A DNA stretch of 64,000 nucleotides from Lentisphaeria bacterium (GCA_900768515.1 CAAGDG010000097.1:1-64000), one strand, 5' to 3'. Positions 43,484 to 53,299 are shown, counted from the first letter of the stretch. Notes: generated by a model from the letters alone, not told the origin. Program-made: numbers and translations.

Positions 43484-46400
43484 TTACCAGTGATAATAGC
43501 GGTAGGGATCATCGCCGGAAATCGGCGTCTGCAGATAGTAGCTGTTGAGCCACGGCTGTTCGGCGGGCGCGGAACGGAACCGCTCCAGCAGCACGCTTTC
43601 CGACGTGACTCCGGCGTTCCGCAGCAGCTGCGACAGCAGGAACGCCCGCCGCCGCCAGCTCGAACGGAGCCGGAACAACGCCTCGTAATCGAGCATCTCC
43701 GGCGATACGCCGGCGATCACGGCAACCCCCTTGCCGATCCGGAGTGCGGTCAGCTCCTTCCCTCCGACCGTCGCATAGTCGAGCCGGGTCTGGAAGTAGG
43801 TGTCGAGGTTGGAGACCCCGGCGAATTCCGGCGCGGAGAGGTCGGCGCACTGCGACGGCTGCGCCTTGACGTCTTTGACGTCGGGCAGTTTCGGCAGCAG
43901 CTGTTGAAGCCGGGCGGCGTCGAGTCCGAAGACCAGCAGTTTCGCTCCGGCTTCGACCCGGGCGGTCAGATCCGGGTAGGAGTCGAGGCCGGGGCCGGCC
44001 ACGATGACGTCGGCCCCGGCGGGGTCGGCGGTCTCCCCCGTCAGGCGCAGGGCGGCAAGCTGTTTCCGGAAGGAATCGCCGGCCAGCACCGCGAACCGGA
44101 CCGGCGCCGCCGGCGCCGCGGAGCGCAGGTAGTCGACCAGATTGACGGTCAGCCGGTCGGCGGCGGGGTCGGCGGCGCTGCGTCCGGTGACCTCCGCCTG
44201 GCAGAAGAGGATGCTCCCCTTGCCCTCGCGGTACTCCATCAGCGGCGCGTACTGCAGCGCGAAGCCGCCGTCGGCGATCGGGGTGAAGTTTCCGACGGTC
44301 GGTTTTTCGATCAGGGCGTTGGCGACCACGCCGCGGTTGCGGCAGCGCCAGATCCGGGTGTTCTCAAATCCCTGCCACAGCCATTCGGGACAGAAGAACT
44401 GGTCATAATCGAGATATGGGGGGAGCAACGTTCCCTCGCCGCGCCAGTCGGCGAGGTGCCGCTCTTCAAGTCCCTTGAGAACCGGATGGCCGGAGTGGCG
44501 GATGAAGAGGCGGCGCAGCCCGTGTTCGTTGATTCGGAAGCCGAGCCGGTTCATCACCTCCGGACGCTGTTCGAAGACCAGCACCCGGAGTCCGTCGCGC
44601 ACCGCGTCGAGGTTCGGAAGCGGTCCGGCGGGGTCGAGCGCTTCGCGGCCGATCACCAGCACGCCTTCCCGGACCGGCGAGGCGATCGCATCCACCTTGC
44701 GGAAGGGGATTCCGAGCCGTTCGAAAAGCCGCGCGGTCAACCCTTTGGGGTCATAGAGGGCGATTTTGGCGCCGGGTTCCGGCCGGGCCTGCGGCAGCAC
44801 GTCGATTGCGAAGGAGTCGGTCTGCGGCGCGTTATCGCCGGAGAAGGTGAACTGCGCGGCCAGTTCGTAACGGCCGGGCCGGGTTCGTACCGGCAGGTTC
44901 AGCCGGATCGGAACGAGCGCTTTCTCCCCGGGCTTCACGGTAATTTTGCCGCGGGCGGGGCGGGCGTTGACTTCGCGGATCCAGACTTCGTACTGGCAGT
45001 CGAGCGGTTCGCGGCCGTCGTTGAGGATGACCAGTTGCTTGGAGATTTCTCCGCCGGGGTTGTAGTTGTGCTCCTTGGTGGTGAAGGGCGCTTCGCCGCC
45101 GATGAAGGCGATCACCGGCTGGTTCCAACGCTGGATCACCCGGCCGAGGGGACTGAGCCGGACCCGTTCGGGGGTGGCGGTCAGGATGTAGTCTCCCCAG
45201 TTGAAGTAGTCCGGAACCAGTCCGGGCCGGTTGAGGCCGATCCAGCGGGTCGGGTTCTCCGGTGCGGGGGGGGCGGGCGGCAGGTCGGGGACCGGTTCGT
45301 AATTGGCGTAGTCGTCCCACGGCAGGAGCAGTCCGATGTTCCAGGCGCGCATGGAGCGCAGGTTGTCGGCGAAATAGTCCGCCTGAAGCCGGATCACGTC
45401 CGGCAGCTTTCCCGCGATGCCGGAGAGGGCGCCCCAGCGGGTCTTGCGGTTGCCGAGTGCAACGAGTTTGTCGAGCAGTTTGAGCCGTTCCGGAGTCCAC
45501 TCCGCGACGGAATCCCCGAATTCGGGGGCGATGTATTCGGCGTCCCAGACGGTCATCACATCCTCGGCGCGCCAGATGAATTCCGGCCACCGGTAGCTGG
45601 AGAAGGAGGCGATGTGCGGCAGTCCCCATTCGACGAAGGAGAGCGGATACTTGCCGGTTTTGCTGAAATTTTCGAGCCAGTCGCTCCGCTCCTGTTTCGG
45701 CGCCCAGTTGAAGTAGGCGTTGACCGAGTACTGTCCGCCGAGGCTGCCGGAGGCGTGGCTGTAGGTGGGCCGGGAGGGGTCGAGCTTGGCGATTCTCTGC
45801 TGGGCGACCAGGAAATTGGCCCGTCCCGGCTCCTTCATTTTGACCTCTTTTTCGCTGTCGGCGCGTTTGTATTCTCCGCCGAGGCGCAGCGGATTCTGAT
45901 CGCCCCACGCGCCGGCGTGGTTGTGATTGGTCACCCAGAGCACCAGCGACGGATGGTTCCAGTATTTGCGGATCAGATGGGCGCTCATCTTCTCGAAGCG
46001 ATCGGCGTTCTCTTTGACGGTCAGATCACCGAACTGCCACGGATGGGGCAGCGACATGGAGTGAAGATGGCCGAATTCATCGGCGGCTTCGCAGTGGCCG
46101 CGCAGATAGTTGGTTTCGCCCTCGGCGAAGTTGTAGTTGCGGCTGATCGAAAAGTTGAAACCGAGCTTCCGAAGCCGGCGGAAGGCTTCGAGGGAGTTCT
46201 CCCTGGAGGCTTTGTCCGGCATCCAGAAGGCGCTGTAGTTGGGAAGGTGGTAGGCGCGCAGATGGATGACCGAACCGTTCAGCGTGTAGTTCTGCCCGTC
46301 GATCAGAAACTCCCGGAACCCGAACCGTTCCGGCAGGGTGGTGTCGGCCGTTTTTCCGTTCTCCTCCAGCGTCATCACGCCGGTGTAAAGGTTTTCCGGC

Positions 46401-47284
46401 GTGTGCAGATCCCAGAGCTCGGGATCCTCCCAGGGCGCGGAGAAGCGGTAACGCCCATCCTTGACGTCGGCGGCGGAAAACGCCTTGCTTTCGAACCGTT
46501 TCACCGACTTGCCGTTCCGGTCGAAGATCTCCGCCTTGAGGCGGTAGTCCGCTCCGGGACGCACTCCGGCCACTCCGGAGTCGAAGGTGATTTCATGGTT
46601 CCGGACGCTGGTGATGAAGTGGGTGTTCTCCACCCGGACCGGCGGCACCAGATGGAGGAAGACGTCGCCGGTGATCCCCTTGTTCTTGACCTTTGCGGCC
46701 ACCTTGGTCACATTGTTCCCATCCATGACCTGGTAGTGGACTTCGGAGAGCGGAAGCGCATTGACCCGCAGCTCCAGGACCTGCCGTTTCCCGGGCTGGA
46801 TCAGGTCGGTCAGTTCGAGCTCTCCGCCCGGGAAGAGGAGCTCGCCGGCCGGTTTCCCGTCCACGAAGACGGCGGCCCGGGTGTGCAGTTGTTCCACATC
46901 GAGAATCGCCCGTTTCCCCTTCAGTTCCCCGGGCACGGTGAAATCCCGCCGATACCAGGCGGTGTGCCATTGGGCGGCTTCCTTGAGCTGTTCCGGACTC
47001 ACCAGCGGCTGAAAGGAGTTGCGCAGCCCGCCGCCCTGCGGCCAGACGCCCGGCACCTTCATGTAGCCCCAGCCGGCTCCCGCTTCCGGGGCGTGGTCTT
47101 CGAGGGCGCCTTCCCGGGCGATCGGGAAGAAGCGCCAGAGTCCGTTCAGGCAGATACGGGCCCGGGTGGGGGTGCGGAGCGTCTGGGGGGCCTCCCAGCC
47201 GAGTTCAAGGTCTTCTGCCGCCAGGGGCAGGAACGGCAGCGCCGCGAGAGCGAGCGCACGGAGGAGATTTCGTTTTTTCTGCAT
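43484..47284 (-). CDS. Secreted GH2-like protein lacking the usual acid/base Glu
   Basis: 1266 residues with a signal peptide (KKRNLLRALALAALPFLPLAA). GH2 architecture: a sugar-binding domain (about 40-195), an immunoglobulin-like domain (about 205-320) and a TIM barrel (about 320-620), then a long C-terminal part with glutamine-amidotransferase-like and beta domains to 1266. In the barrel, the usual HPSIILWxxGNE block reads HPSLVLWVTNHNHAG at about 444-458: the catalytic acid/base Glu is replaced (N453, H454, N455, H456). A nucleophile-like E552 remains in SFVEWGLPH. The protein may be inactive, use another residue, or have changed chemistry. It sits between a DUF2264 gene and a two-repeat secreted protein. 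Confidence 0.78.
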   Translation of the reverse strand: MQKKRNLLRALALAALPFLPLAAEDLELGWEAPQTLRTPTRARICLNGLWRFFPIAREGALEDHAPEAGAGWGYMKVPGVWPQGGGLRNSFQPLVSPEQLKEAAQWHTAWYRRDFTVPGELKGKRAILDVEQLHTRAAVFVDGKPAGELLFPGGELELTDLIQPGKRQVLELRVNALPLSEVHYQVMDGNNVTKVAAKVKNKGITGDVFLHLVPPVRVENTHFITSVRNHEITFDSGVAGVRPGADYRLKAEIFDRNGKSVKRFESKAFSAADVKDGRYRFSAPWEDPELWDLHTPENLYTGVMTLEENGKTADTTLPERFGFREFLIDGQNYTLNGSVIHLRAYHLPNYSAFWMPDKASRENSLEAFRRLRKLGFNFSISRNYNFAEGETNYLRGHCEAADEFGHLHSMSLPHPWQFGDLTVKENADRFEKMSAHLIRKYWNHPSLVLWVTNHNHAGAWGDQNPLRLGGEYKRADSEKEVKMKEPGRANFLVAQQRIAKLDPSRPTYSHASGSLGGQYSVNAYFNWAPKQERSDWLENFSKTGKYPLSFVEWGLPHIASFSSYRWPEFIWRAEDVMTVWDAEYIAPEFGDSVAEWTPERLKLLDKLVALGNRKTRWGALSGIAGKLPDVIRLQADYFADNLRSMRAWNIGLLLPWDDYANYEPVPDLPPAPPAPENPTRWIGLNRPGLVPDYFNWGDYILTATPERVRLSPLGRVIQRWNQPVIAFIGGEAPFTTKEHNYNPGGEISKQLVILNDGREPLDCQYEVWIREVNARPARGKITVKPGEKALVPIRLNLPVRTRPGRYELAAQFTFSGDNAPQTDSFAIDVLPQARPEPGAKIALYDPKGLTARLFERLGIPFRKVDAIASPVREGVLVIGREALDPAGPLPNLDAVRDGLRVLVFEQRPEVMNRLGFRINEHGLRRLFIRHSGHPVLKGLEERHLADWRGEGTLLPPYLDYDQFFCPEWLWQGFENTRIWRCRNRGVVANALIEKPTVGNFTPIADGGFALQYAPLMEYREGKGSILFCQAEVTGRSAADPAADRLTVNLVDYLRSAAPAAPVRFAVLAGDSFRKQLAALRLTGETADPAGADVIVAGPGLDSYPDLTARVEAGAKLLVFGLDAARLQQLLPKLPDVKDVKAQPSQCADLSAPEFAGVSNLDTYFQTRLDYATVGGKELTALRIGKGVAVIAGVSPEMLDYEALFRLRSSWRRRAFLLSQLLRNAGVTSESVLLERFRSAPAEQPWLNSYYLQTPISGDDPYRYYHW

Positions 47285-47360
47285 GTTTCCTCTTGATTGT
47301 GGGGAACGTTGTAGTTTTCGTCGAATGATGTTTTTTTATGTATAGCCAATGTGCTCCTGC

Positions 47361-48518
47361 CTACAAGTCCTGTTCGGCGTGATCCGCGGCGGCGTCTCCG
47401 CCGCGCCAGAGTTTCTGCGAGCTCCACAGTTCCGGAGGCGCGCTCCAGAAAGGCTCCTCCGGCGGCAGTCCGAGCGGCAGAAATCCGACGCTTGCCAGAT
47501 AGAGGCTGCCGGTCGAAATGTATGGTTCTCCGAGCCCCGGCTGGCTGCCGCAGACGCCGATCCGCAGCCAGCCGTCCGGATCGTAGGTTCCGGCCGGGTC
47601 GAGCGTTCGATGGATCACCGCGCCGAGCGCTTCGCGGACTCCGGCCGGCGTCAACGGCTCGGGCAGCTCCCGTCGCAGCGCGGCCTGTGCGAGCACCTGG
47701 AAGGCGCCGCAGCGGTAGGTGATGCTCCGGCCGAGCAGGGGATAGGTCCCGTCCGGCGCGATCAGCCCCTCCTGGATGCGGGCGTAACGGCGGAACCGTT
47801 TCCGGATGCGCTCCCGGAATTCGCGGGCCGCGGGGAGCTCTTCAGCTGTCTGTTCCGCGACATCGATCAACATCGGCTGGATGACGAAGCTGTTGTAGTA
47901 ATCCCAGGCGAAGCGGGATCCGTCACCGTAGACGCCGTCCCCCTTGAACCAGTTCTGGTGGGCCCGGAGCGCGTAGTCTACCCGCATGGCATCGAATTCG
48001 CCGGTGAAGCGGAGAAGCGCCGTTTCGACCATCGCCGAAAAGAGCAGCCAGTTGCTGGGGCCGGGCAGAATCACCCGGGAGCGGCGCAGAAAGGCGATGA
48101 CTCTTTCCCGGACCGCGGCGTCGTTTCGCTCGAAAAGCTCCCGCGGCGCCCGCAGCAGTCCATGGGCGAAGAAGGCGGTATCCACCAGAAGCTGGGGGTT
48201 GGGCCGGCCGGACGTCGCCGGGAGCGGCCAGAGGTAGTCCGGGCTTTCCGGATCGGTGGCCGCCGCGATCGCGGCGCGGGCCAGTTCCGCCATCCGGCCG
48301 CGGAGTTCGCCTTCAGGGGTGTCGTCGCCGGGAAGTTCGAGCCACGGGGCCATGCCGCAGAGCAGCCGCCCGAACGCCTCCAGCGGCGAACAGTCGGAAC
48401 GGTCGCATCTGGCTTCGACCGGCATGTCGGCTCTGAGCCGCCGCCGCTCCAGGGCGTCGAGGACCGGTCGGGCCATTTTGAGCAGAGTCCCGACCCAGTA
48501 TTCCCGTGGAAAGTTCAT
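47361..48518 (-). CDS. DUF2264 family protein
   Basis: 385 residues, an alpha/alpha-barrel-type cytoplasmic protein. Recognisable family stretches are YWVGTLLKMARPVLDALERR, CGMAPWLELPGDDTPEG, SNWLLFSAMVETALLRFTGEFD, VDYALRAHQNWFKGDGVYGDGSRFAWDYYNSFVIQPML, and GRSITYRCGAFQVLAQAALR. DUF2264 proteins are found in polysaccharide-degradation clusters and are suspected of acting on oligosaccharides, without a firmly known reaction. It is the first gene of an operon with the GH2-like gene (76-base gap) and the two-repeat protein, driven by a very good promoter. Confidence 0.85.
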   Translation of the reverse strand: MNFPREYWVGTLLKMARPVLDALERRRLRADMPVEARCDRSDCSPLEAFGRLLCGMAPWLELPGDDTPEGELRGRMAELARAAIAAATDPESPDYLWPLPATSGRPNPQLLVDTAFFAHGLLRAPRELFERNDAAVRERVIAFLRRSRVILPGPSNWLLFSAMVETALLRFTGEFDAMRVDYALRAHQNWFKGDGVYGDGSRFAWDYYNSFVIQPMLIDVAEQTAEELPAAREFRERIRKRFRRYARIQEGLIAPDGTYPLLGRSITYRCGAFQVLAQAALRRELPEPLTPAGVREALGAVIHRTLDPAGTYDPDGWLRIGVCGSQPGLGEPYISTGSLYLASVGFLPLGLPPEEPFWSAPPELWSSQKLWRGGDAAADHAEQDL

Positions 48519-48569
48519 GCCTGTGCTCCTTTTCGGTTTCCCCGTGCCGTTTCTTTGTTCTTTTCAGTA

Positions 48570-48598
48570 ATTATACACCGTTTCCGGCACAGTTGCAA
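48570..48598 (-). promoter_or_regulatory. Promoter of the DUF2264-GH2 operon
   Basis: On the minus strand there is TTGCAA (48593-48598), a 17-base spacer and a perfect TATAAT (48570-48575), about 50 bases before the start codon. Confidence 0.7.
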
Positions 48599-48682
48599 GC
48601 TTTTTTTCGATCTTATTGTGAATCCGTTCATCCGTGATGCCGGGAAAGTTCAGTTTTTTTTGTGAAAAAATGGCCTAACTGT

Positions 48683-48710
48683 TTGAAAACGATGGAAAAC
48701 CCTCTATATT
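48683..48710 (+). promoter_or_regulatory. Promoter of rpsA
   Basis: TTGAAA (48683-48688), a 16-base spacer and TATATT (48705-48710) give a leader of about 93 bases. Confidence 0.6.
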
Positions 48711-48809
48711 AATAAAATTGCAGTGTCCTGATCCGGGAATCGGTTTCCGGGGATGGGGTCGTTTTGAAACAATCGTAACAGACAAACCAACAACAAGAAC
48801 AAAGACAAC

Positions 48810-50549
48810 ATGGCAGAAGAAACCAAATTCGCGGACAGCTTCCTGGACTTTTCCAACATCCCGAGCTCGATGGACGAACTGCTCCAGTCCGCCGAAAGCA
48901 CCAACGCTTTCAACAAAGGCAAGATCGTGGAAGGCACCATCGTCGCCAAGCGTCCGGACGGCGCCCTGGTCGACATCGGCTACAAGGCCGAGGGTTTCGT
49001 TCCGGCTTCGGAGTTTCTGAAGTTTGACGAAGTCGAAGTCGGCACCAAGATCGACGTCTTCCTCGAGGAGATCGAGAACCGCAACAACATGCCGGAGCTG
49101 AGCCTCGAAAAAGCCAATTCGATCAAAGCCTGGAACCGGATCACCACCGAGTACGGCGAAGGCCACGTTGTCAAAGGTTTCATGCGTCACCGGGTCAAGG
49201 GCGGCATCATGGTCGATGTCGAGGGCTTCCCGGCGTTCCTTCCCGGTTCGCAGCTGGACGTCGGCCCGGTCCGCAACATGGATGACTACATCGGCAAGGA
49301 ATTCGACGTCAAAATCATCAAGATCAATCAGGATCGCCGCAACATCGTGGTTTCCCGCCGCGAACTTCTGGAGGAGTCCCTCCGCGATCAGCGCAGCAAG
49401 CTGCTGGCCGAGATGAAGGTCGACGATCTGCGCAAGGGCGTGGTCAAGAACATCACCGATTTCGGCGCGTTCATCGATCTGGGCGGCGTCGACGGTCTGC
49501 TCCACATCACCGACATCAGCTGGGGCCGGATTTCGCATCCCTCCGAGGTGCTTTCGGTCGGCCAGGAGCTTGAAGTGGTCATCATCGGCATCGACAAGGA
49601 GAAGGAGCGCGTTTCGCTCGGACTCAAGCAGAAGACCCGCAACCCGTGGGATGATGTCGTCACCAAGTATCCGAAGGGGAGCAAGATCCACGGCAAGGTG
49701 GTCAACATCATGCCCTACGGTGCGTTTGTCGAGATCGAGACCGGCGTCGAGGGTCTGATCCACGTCTCCGAGATGAGCTGGACCAAGCGGGTCAGCAAGG
49801 CGAGCGACGTCCTCAGCATCGGCGAGGAGGTCGAGGCGGTGGTGCTCGACATCGACCGCGACAGCCGCAAGATCTCGCTCGGACTGCGCCAGAAGGAGCG
49901 CAATCCGTGGGAAGTTCTGGCTGAGAAATACCCGGTCGGCCGCCGGATCAAGGGCAAGGTCCGCAACATGACCAGCTACGGCGCGTTCGTCGAGATCGAG
50001 AACGACATCGACGGCATGATCCACGTCTCCGACATGAGCTGGACCCGCAAGATCAACAATCCGAACGAGGTGCTCAAGCCCGGTCAGGAAGTCGAGGCGG
50101 TCATTCTGGACATCAATCCGGAGCAGCAGCGCATCTCCCTCGGCCTCAAGCAGGCGGAGTCGGATCCCTGGGCGAACATCCACGAGCTCTACAAGGTCGG
50201 CGATGTGGTCAAGGGCAAGGTGACCAAGATTGCGGCCTTCGGCGCGTTCGTCGAACTCTCCAACAAGATCGACGGTCTGATCCACATTTCGCAGCTGAGC
50301 CGCGACCATGTCGACAAAGTCAAGGACGTTCTTTCGGTCGGCGACGAGGTCGAAGCGCGCGTGATCAAGGTCGACACCGACGAGCGCCGGATCGGTCTTT
50401 CGATCAAGGCGGTCGGTGAGAACTTCTCCGACGAGGAGCTCAAGGCTGCCGAGGAGGAATACACCGCCGCGTTGAAGCCGGGCGAAGCCATGGTGGATAT
50501 GGGCGAGGTGTTCAGCAACGAATCTCTGGCGGGGCTGAAGCTCAACTGA
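48810..50549 (+). CDS. rpsA: 30S ribosomal protein S1
   Basis: An mRNA-binding ribosomal protein of 579 residues with six S1 domains (roughly 37-104, 120-187, 206-276, 291-361, 378-448, 465-535). The last four carry the full RNA-binding pattern, for example KGVVKNITDFGAFIDLGGVDG and HGKVVNIMPYGAFVEIETGVEG. The length and domain number match the Gram-negative-type S1. The leader just before the ATG is A/C-rich (CAAACCAACAACAAGAAC) and has no Shine-Dalgarno, which recalls the S1-dependent, self-regulated start of E. coli rpsA. It is monocistronic with a strong terminator. Confidence 0.97.
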   Translation: MAEETKFADSFLDFSNIPSSMDELLQSAESTNAFNKGKIVEGTIVAKRPDGALVDIGYKAEGFVPASEFLKFDEVEVGTKIDVFLEEIENRNNMPELSLEKANSIKAWNRITTEYGEGHVVKGFMRHRVKGGIMVDVEGFPAFLPGSQLDVGPVRNMDDYIGKEFDVKIIKINQDRRNIVVSRRELLEESLRDQRSKLLAEMKVDDLRKGVVKNITDFGAFIDLGGVDGLLHITDISWGRISHPSEVLSVGQELEVVIIGIDKEKERVSLGLKQKTRNPWDDVVTKYPKGSKIHGKVVNIMPYGAFVEIETGVEGLIHVSEMSWTKRVSKASDVLSIGEEVEAVVLDIDRDSRKISLGLRQKERNPWEVLAEKYPVGRRIKGKVRNMTSYGAFVEIENDIDGMIHVSDMSWTRKINNPNEVLKPGQEVEAVILDINPEQQRISLGLKQAESDPWANIHELYKVGDVVKGKVTKIAAFGAFVELSNKIDGLIHISQLSRDHVDKVKDVLSVGDEVEARVIKVDTDERRIGLSIKAVGENFSDEELKAAEEEYTAALKPGEAMVDMGEVFSNESLAGLKLN

Positions 50550-50570
50550 GAGAATCGAAGTTGAAATCGG

Positions 50571-50602
50571 AAGCGGCGGATTGTGAGATCCGCCGCTTTT
50601 TT
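50571..50602 (+). terminator. Intrinsic terminator of rpsA
   Basis: A perfect 10-bp stem AAGCGGCGGA/TCCGCCGCTT (50571-50580 with 50589-50598) has an 8-base loop and six T. Confidence 0.93.
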
Positions 50603-50691
50603 CATGTCCGGTTTTCCGTTCCGCCCTCCGAAAGGCGGGGTTCGGCCGCGCGGCGGTGGGACGCTTTCGCGAATGCCGCGCAACCGGCGGG

Positions 50692-51375
50692 TCAGGGTCT
50701 GGCGGGAGCCGTGGGAACGGGGGCGGGATCGCCGGAGATGGTTCCTTCGCCCGACACCATGGATTTGGCCTTGTCCATCCCTTCCGAGACTTTTTCCTTG
50801 ACCGGATCTTTGATTTCCGGCCGCTGGATGGGGGGAAGCGCGACGAATTTGCCTCCGGCGATCCGGTTGATCAGTTCGACCGCGCTCTGGTCGGTGAACT
50901 GGACGCGTTCAAGTTCCCTGCCGTTGGAATCCAGCCGGATCAGGGTGCCGTACCCGGTTCCCAGGCTGAACTCCTTCATCAGCTCGGACTGGTTGCTGCG
51001 GATGCGGGCATTCTCCTCGACGCCGTTCCGGATGTCGCAGAGCAGCGGGATGTAGGTCTGCGCCGCGGCAAGAAAGCTCCGGCTTGGGAAGATGGAGCGG
51101 ATCAGCCGGTTGCTCGGCTCATTGTCGGTGCCGGAGTTGAGGTAGACGAGAAGAATCTCCCGGTTGTGTTCCTGCGCGAACTCCTTGGCGTATCGGAAGT
51201 TGGTCCGCCACAGTATCCCGTAGCGCTCCACCTCGTACTTGGCGCGTCCCCGGTCGCGGATGTAATCCCAGTTGACGAAGGTCCAGTAGGCGCCGTAAGC
51301 AACCGCCAGCAGTACGATCAGACGGATGAGACGGCCGGTCCAGATTTTGGTTTTGTCTCCGGCGTGACGACTCAT
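50692..51375 (-). CDS. Membrane-anchored thioredoxin-fold-like protein, no CxxC
   Basis: 227 residues. The start at 51375 was chosen for its strong GGAGGAGG site; the open frame reaches further upstream without support. One N-terminal transmembrane segment (LIRLIVLLAVAYGAYWTFV, about 17-35) is followed by a domain resembling thioredoxin-like proteins: NFRYAKEFAQEHNREILLVYLNSGTDNEPSNRLI and later GYGTLIRLDSNGRELERVQF. The usual CxxC is replaced by SGTD, so a redox function is unlikely. The tail (about 185-227) is Pro/Lys-rich. It is convergent with rpsA; the function is unknown. Confidence 0.65.
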   Translation of the reverse strand: MSRHAGDKTKIWTGRLIRLIVLLAVAYGAYWTFVNWDYIRDRGRAKYEVERYGILWRTNFRYAKEFAQEHNREILLVYLNSGTDNEPSNRLIRSIFPSRSFLAAAQTYIPLLCDIRNGVEENARIRSNQSELMKEFSLGTGYGTLIRLDSNGRELERVQFTDQSAVELINRIAGGKFVALPPIQRPEIKDPVKEKVSEGMDKAKSMVSGEGTISGDPAPVPTAPARP

Positions 51376-51600
51376 AAAAGATCCTCCTCCGCGTTTGATT
51401 TTTCGTCTTCCGCGCAGAGCCGGAATGGCCATCCGCGCGGAATGGATCACCCGATTGCCGGGCCGGAATCGAAGGTCCGCCACTTCGGCGGCCGCACCGG
51501 AAGGAACGTCCGGCGCGCCGCTTTCCGGAACATCCGTTCCGTGGGAAAGGGGAATCGTTTCCGACGCCGGAAAGAACAATAGCATGCCGCGGGAAATTTG

Positions 51601-53094
51601 TCAAATTCCGGGGGAATCCAGATTCTGTCGCTCCTCCAGGTCGAGTTCGATGGCGGCGACTCCCGCGGCAGGCAGCGTATAGACGCCGTTTTCGATCCGG
51701 CGCGCGACCGGTTCGATCCGGGCGGCGGTCGGCTCGATGACCTCCAGCATCGGATCGGCGGAGATCTCCCACGCGGTCGCCTTCCGGATCGTTCTGTTCA
51801 CCACCGCGATCGGGAGCCGGACGGCCCGTCCCGGCGCCGTATTGACCAGATGGAGGAAAATCCGGTTGCCGTCGATGCTTGCCGTCAGGTCGACATCCGG
51901 GTCGGAGCAACTTGCCGGAACGGCGTGTTTCCCCGTGTGGTTCCGGTAGAGCGCCATGACCTGTCCGACCGGCATCAGGAAGGGACGCCCGGACCAGACC
52001 GGCGTCGGCAGCATCACCGCGTTGACTTGCCAGCGGTTGCCGAAGAAGTCGGCGCAGGTGGCGATTTCGAGAATGTCGCAGTGACGTTCTAAGACGTTCA
52101 GAATCCGGGCGTAGGCCACGCCGGCGGCCCAGGTCGAGAGGACATCGCCGCGGTTGCGTCCGGGCACGATGTAGTGTCCCTCGGTCATGGCCAGCCGTTT
52201 TCCGCAGGGACGGACCTGTTCCGCGAGGTGTGCGATTTTCCGGTCGACCTCGTCGCGGGTCGCCATCAGACACGCCCAGGTCGCATCCGGATCACGCCGG
52301 TAGTCGTTTCCTCCGATCGCTCCCCTGGAACCGTCGGCGGGGTAGTTGTAGTGGCAGTGAAAGGCGATCAGGTCGAACCGGTCTCCCGCCTCTTCGCAGA
52401 CCTGCGGCGCCCAGTCGTCATCCCCCCAGGCGATCAGCTTCAGCGAGGAGTCGGTGGCGCGCATCGCGTCGGAAAACCGTTTGAGCGCGGCGATGTTCTC
52501 CCGGCAGGAGAAGCCGTCCCGGACCCTCCGGTGGCTGCCGGTTGCCTCGGGATAGCCGTAACTGGTCTCATTTCCGAGCTGCCAGTAACGGATATGGTAC
52601 GGGGCCGGGTCTCCGTGGGCGCGGCGGAGCGGATGGTCCGGATCGTTGCAGTAGGCGACCCATTCTGCCGCCTCTCCGGCCGTGCCGAGGCGGTTGAGGT
52701 CCGGACGGGGGAAGGCCCAGTTCTTGCGTCCGTCCGATTCGAAGTTGACGCAGAAGAGCGGTTCCGCGCCGACCCGGCGGCAGAGCTGTACGATTTCGGC
52801 GGTTCCGACCTGGTTGGAAAAGACGCCTTCCCAGGTGAGATTGAGGATCGGCAGACGCTTCTTCCGAGGCCCAACGGCCTCTTGCCAGTGGTAGTAGCTG
52901 GAGAAGCAGCCTCCCCAGCGGATCATCGGCGGAGCAAGTTTTCGGATGATTTCGATTGCCGGCTCCTGCCAGTTCTCTTCGAGGAAGTTCCAGGCTGCGT
53001 CGATCGAGGCGTCGGCGTTGCCGAGCGGTTCGGCGAATTGCATGTACAGATAAGGCGAGAGGGGGGCCCCTGTTTCCGGTATGATTTGGATCAT
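51601..53094 (-). CDS. GH51-like alpha-L-arabinofuranosidase
   Basis: A cytoplasmic retaining glycosidase of 497 residues, typical of the family. The barrel starts LSPYLYMQFAEPLGNAD with PPMIRWGGCFSSYYHWQ. The acid/base Glu is in IRYWQLGNETSYG (about residue 176) and the nucleophile Glu is in RLAMTEGHYI (about 301). A C-terminal beta-sandwich begins near 390 (LTASIDGNRIFLHLVNTA). It removes alpha-L-arabinofuranosyl groups from arabinan or arabinoxylan in known members. It is transcribed divergently from an AraC regulator across an AT-rich region with direct repeats. Confidence 0.82.
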   Translation of the reverse strand: MIQIIPETGAPLSPYLYMQFAEPLGNADASIDAAWNFLEENWQEPAIEIIRKLAPPMIRWGGCFSSYYHWQEAVGPRKKRLPILNLTWEGVFSNQVGTAEIVQLCRRVGAEPLFCVNFESDGRKNWAFPRPDLNRLGTAGEAAEWVAYCNDPDHPLRRAHGDPAPYHIRYWQLGNETSYGYPEATGSHRRVRDGFSCRENIAALKRFSDAMRATDSSLKLIAWGDDDWAPQVCEEAGDRFDLIAFHCHYNYPADGSRGAIGGNDYRRDPDATWACLMATRDEVDRKIAHLAEQVRPCGKRLAMTEGHYIVPGRNRGDVLSTWAAGVAYARILNVLERHCDILEIATCADFFGNRWQVNAVMLPTPVWSGRPFLMPVGQVMALYRNHTGKHAVPASCSDPDVDLTASIDGNRIFLHLVNTAPGRAVRLPIAVVNRTIRKATAWEISADPMLEVIEPTAARIEPVARRIENGVYTLPAAGVAAIELDLEERQNLDSPGI

Positions 53095-53270
53095 GGTCGC
53101 TTTCCTTGTTGGTTGAGGGGCGGATTCCGCCGTTTCCCCCGTTTTTCCGGCGGCGGCCCGGATCGGTCCAGTCGCAGCACGGCGGTGCCGCGCTGTACAG
53201 CTTTGCCGACGCCGGAACTTCGTCCGAAAAGCAGGAGAAGGGGGAGTTATCGCTTCCTTCTGAATTTAAA

Positions 53271-53299
53271 ATAATATTATCTTTTTAGAAATCAATGAA
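53271..53299 (-). promoter_or_regulatory. Promoter of the GH51 gene
   Basis: On the minus strand there is TTCATT (53294-53299), a 17-base spacer and TATTAT (53271-53276). The first AAATCAATGA repeat (53289-53298) covers the -35. Confidence 0.5.

Noticed and set aside
43490..47296. A 1268-codon open frame on the plus strand, complementary to the GH2-like gene
   Set aside because: It is a full-length antisense shadow caused by high GC and codon bias of the real gene. It has no signal peptide or known motif, and the minus-strand protein has clear GH2 domains.
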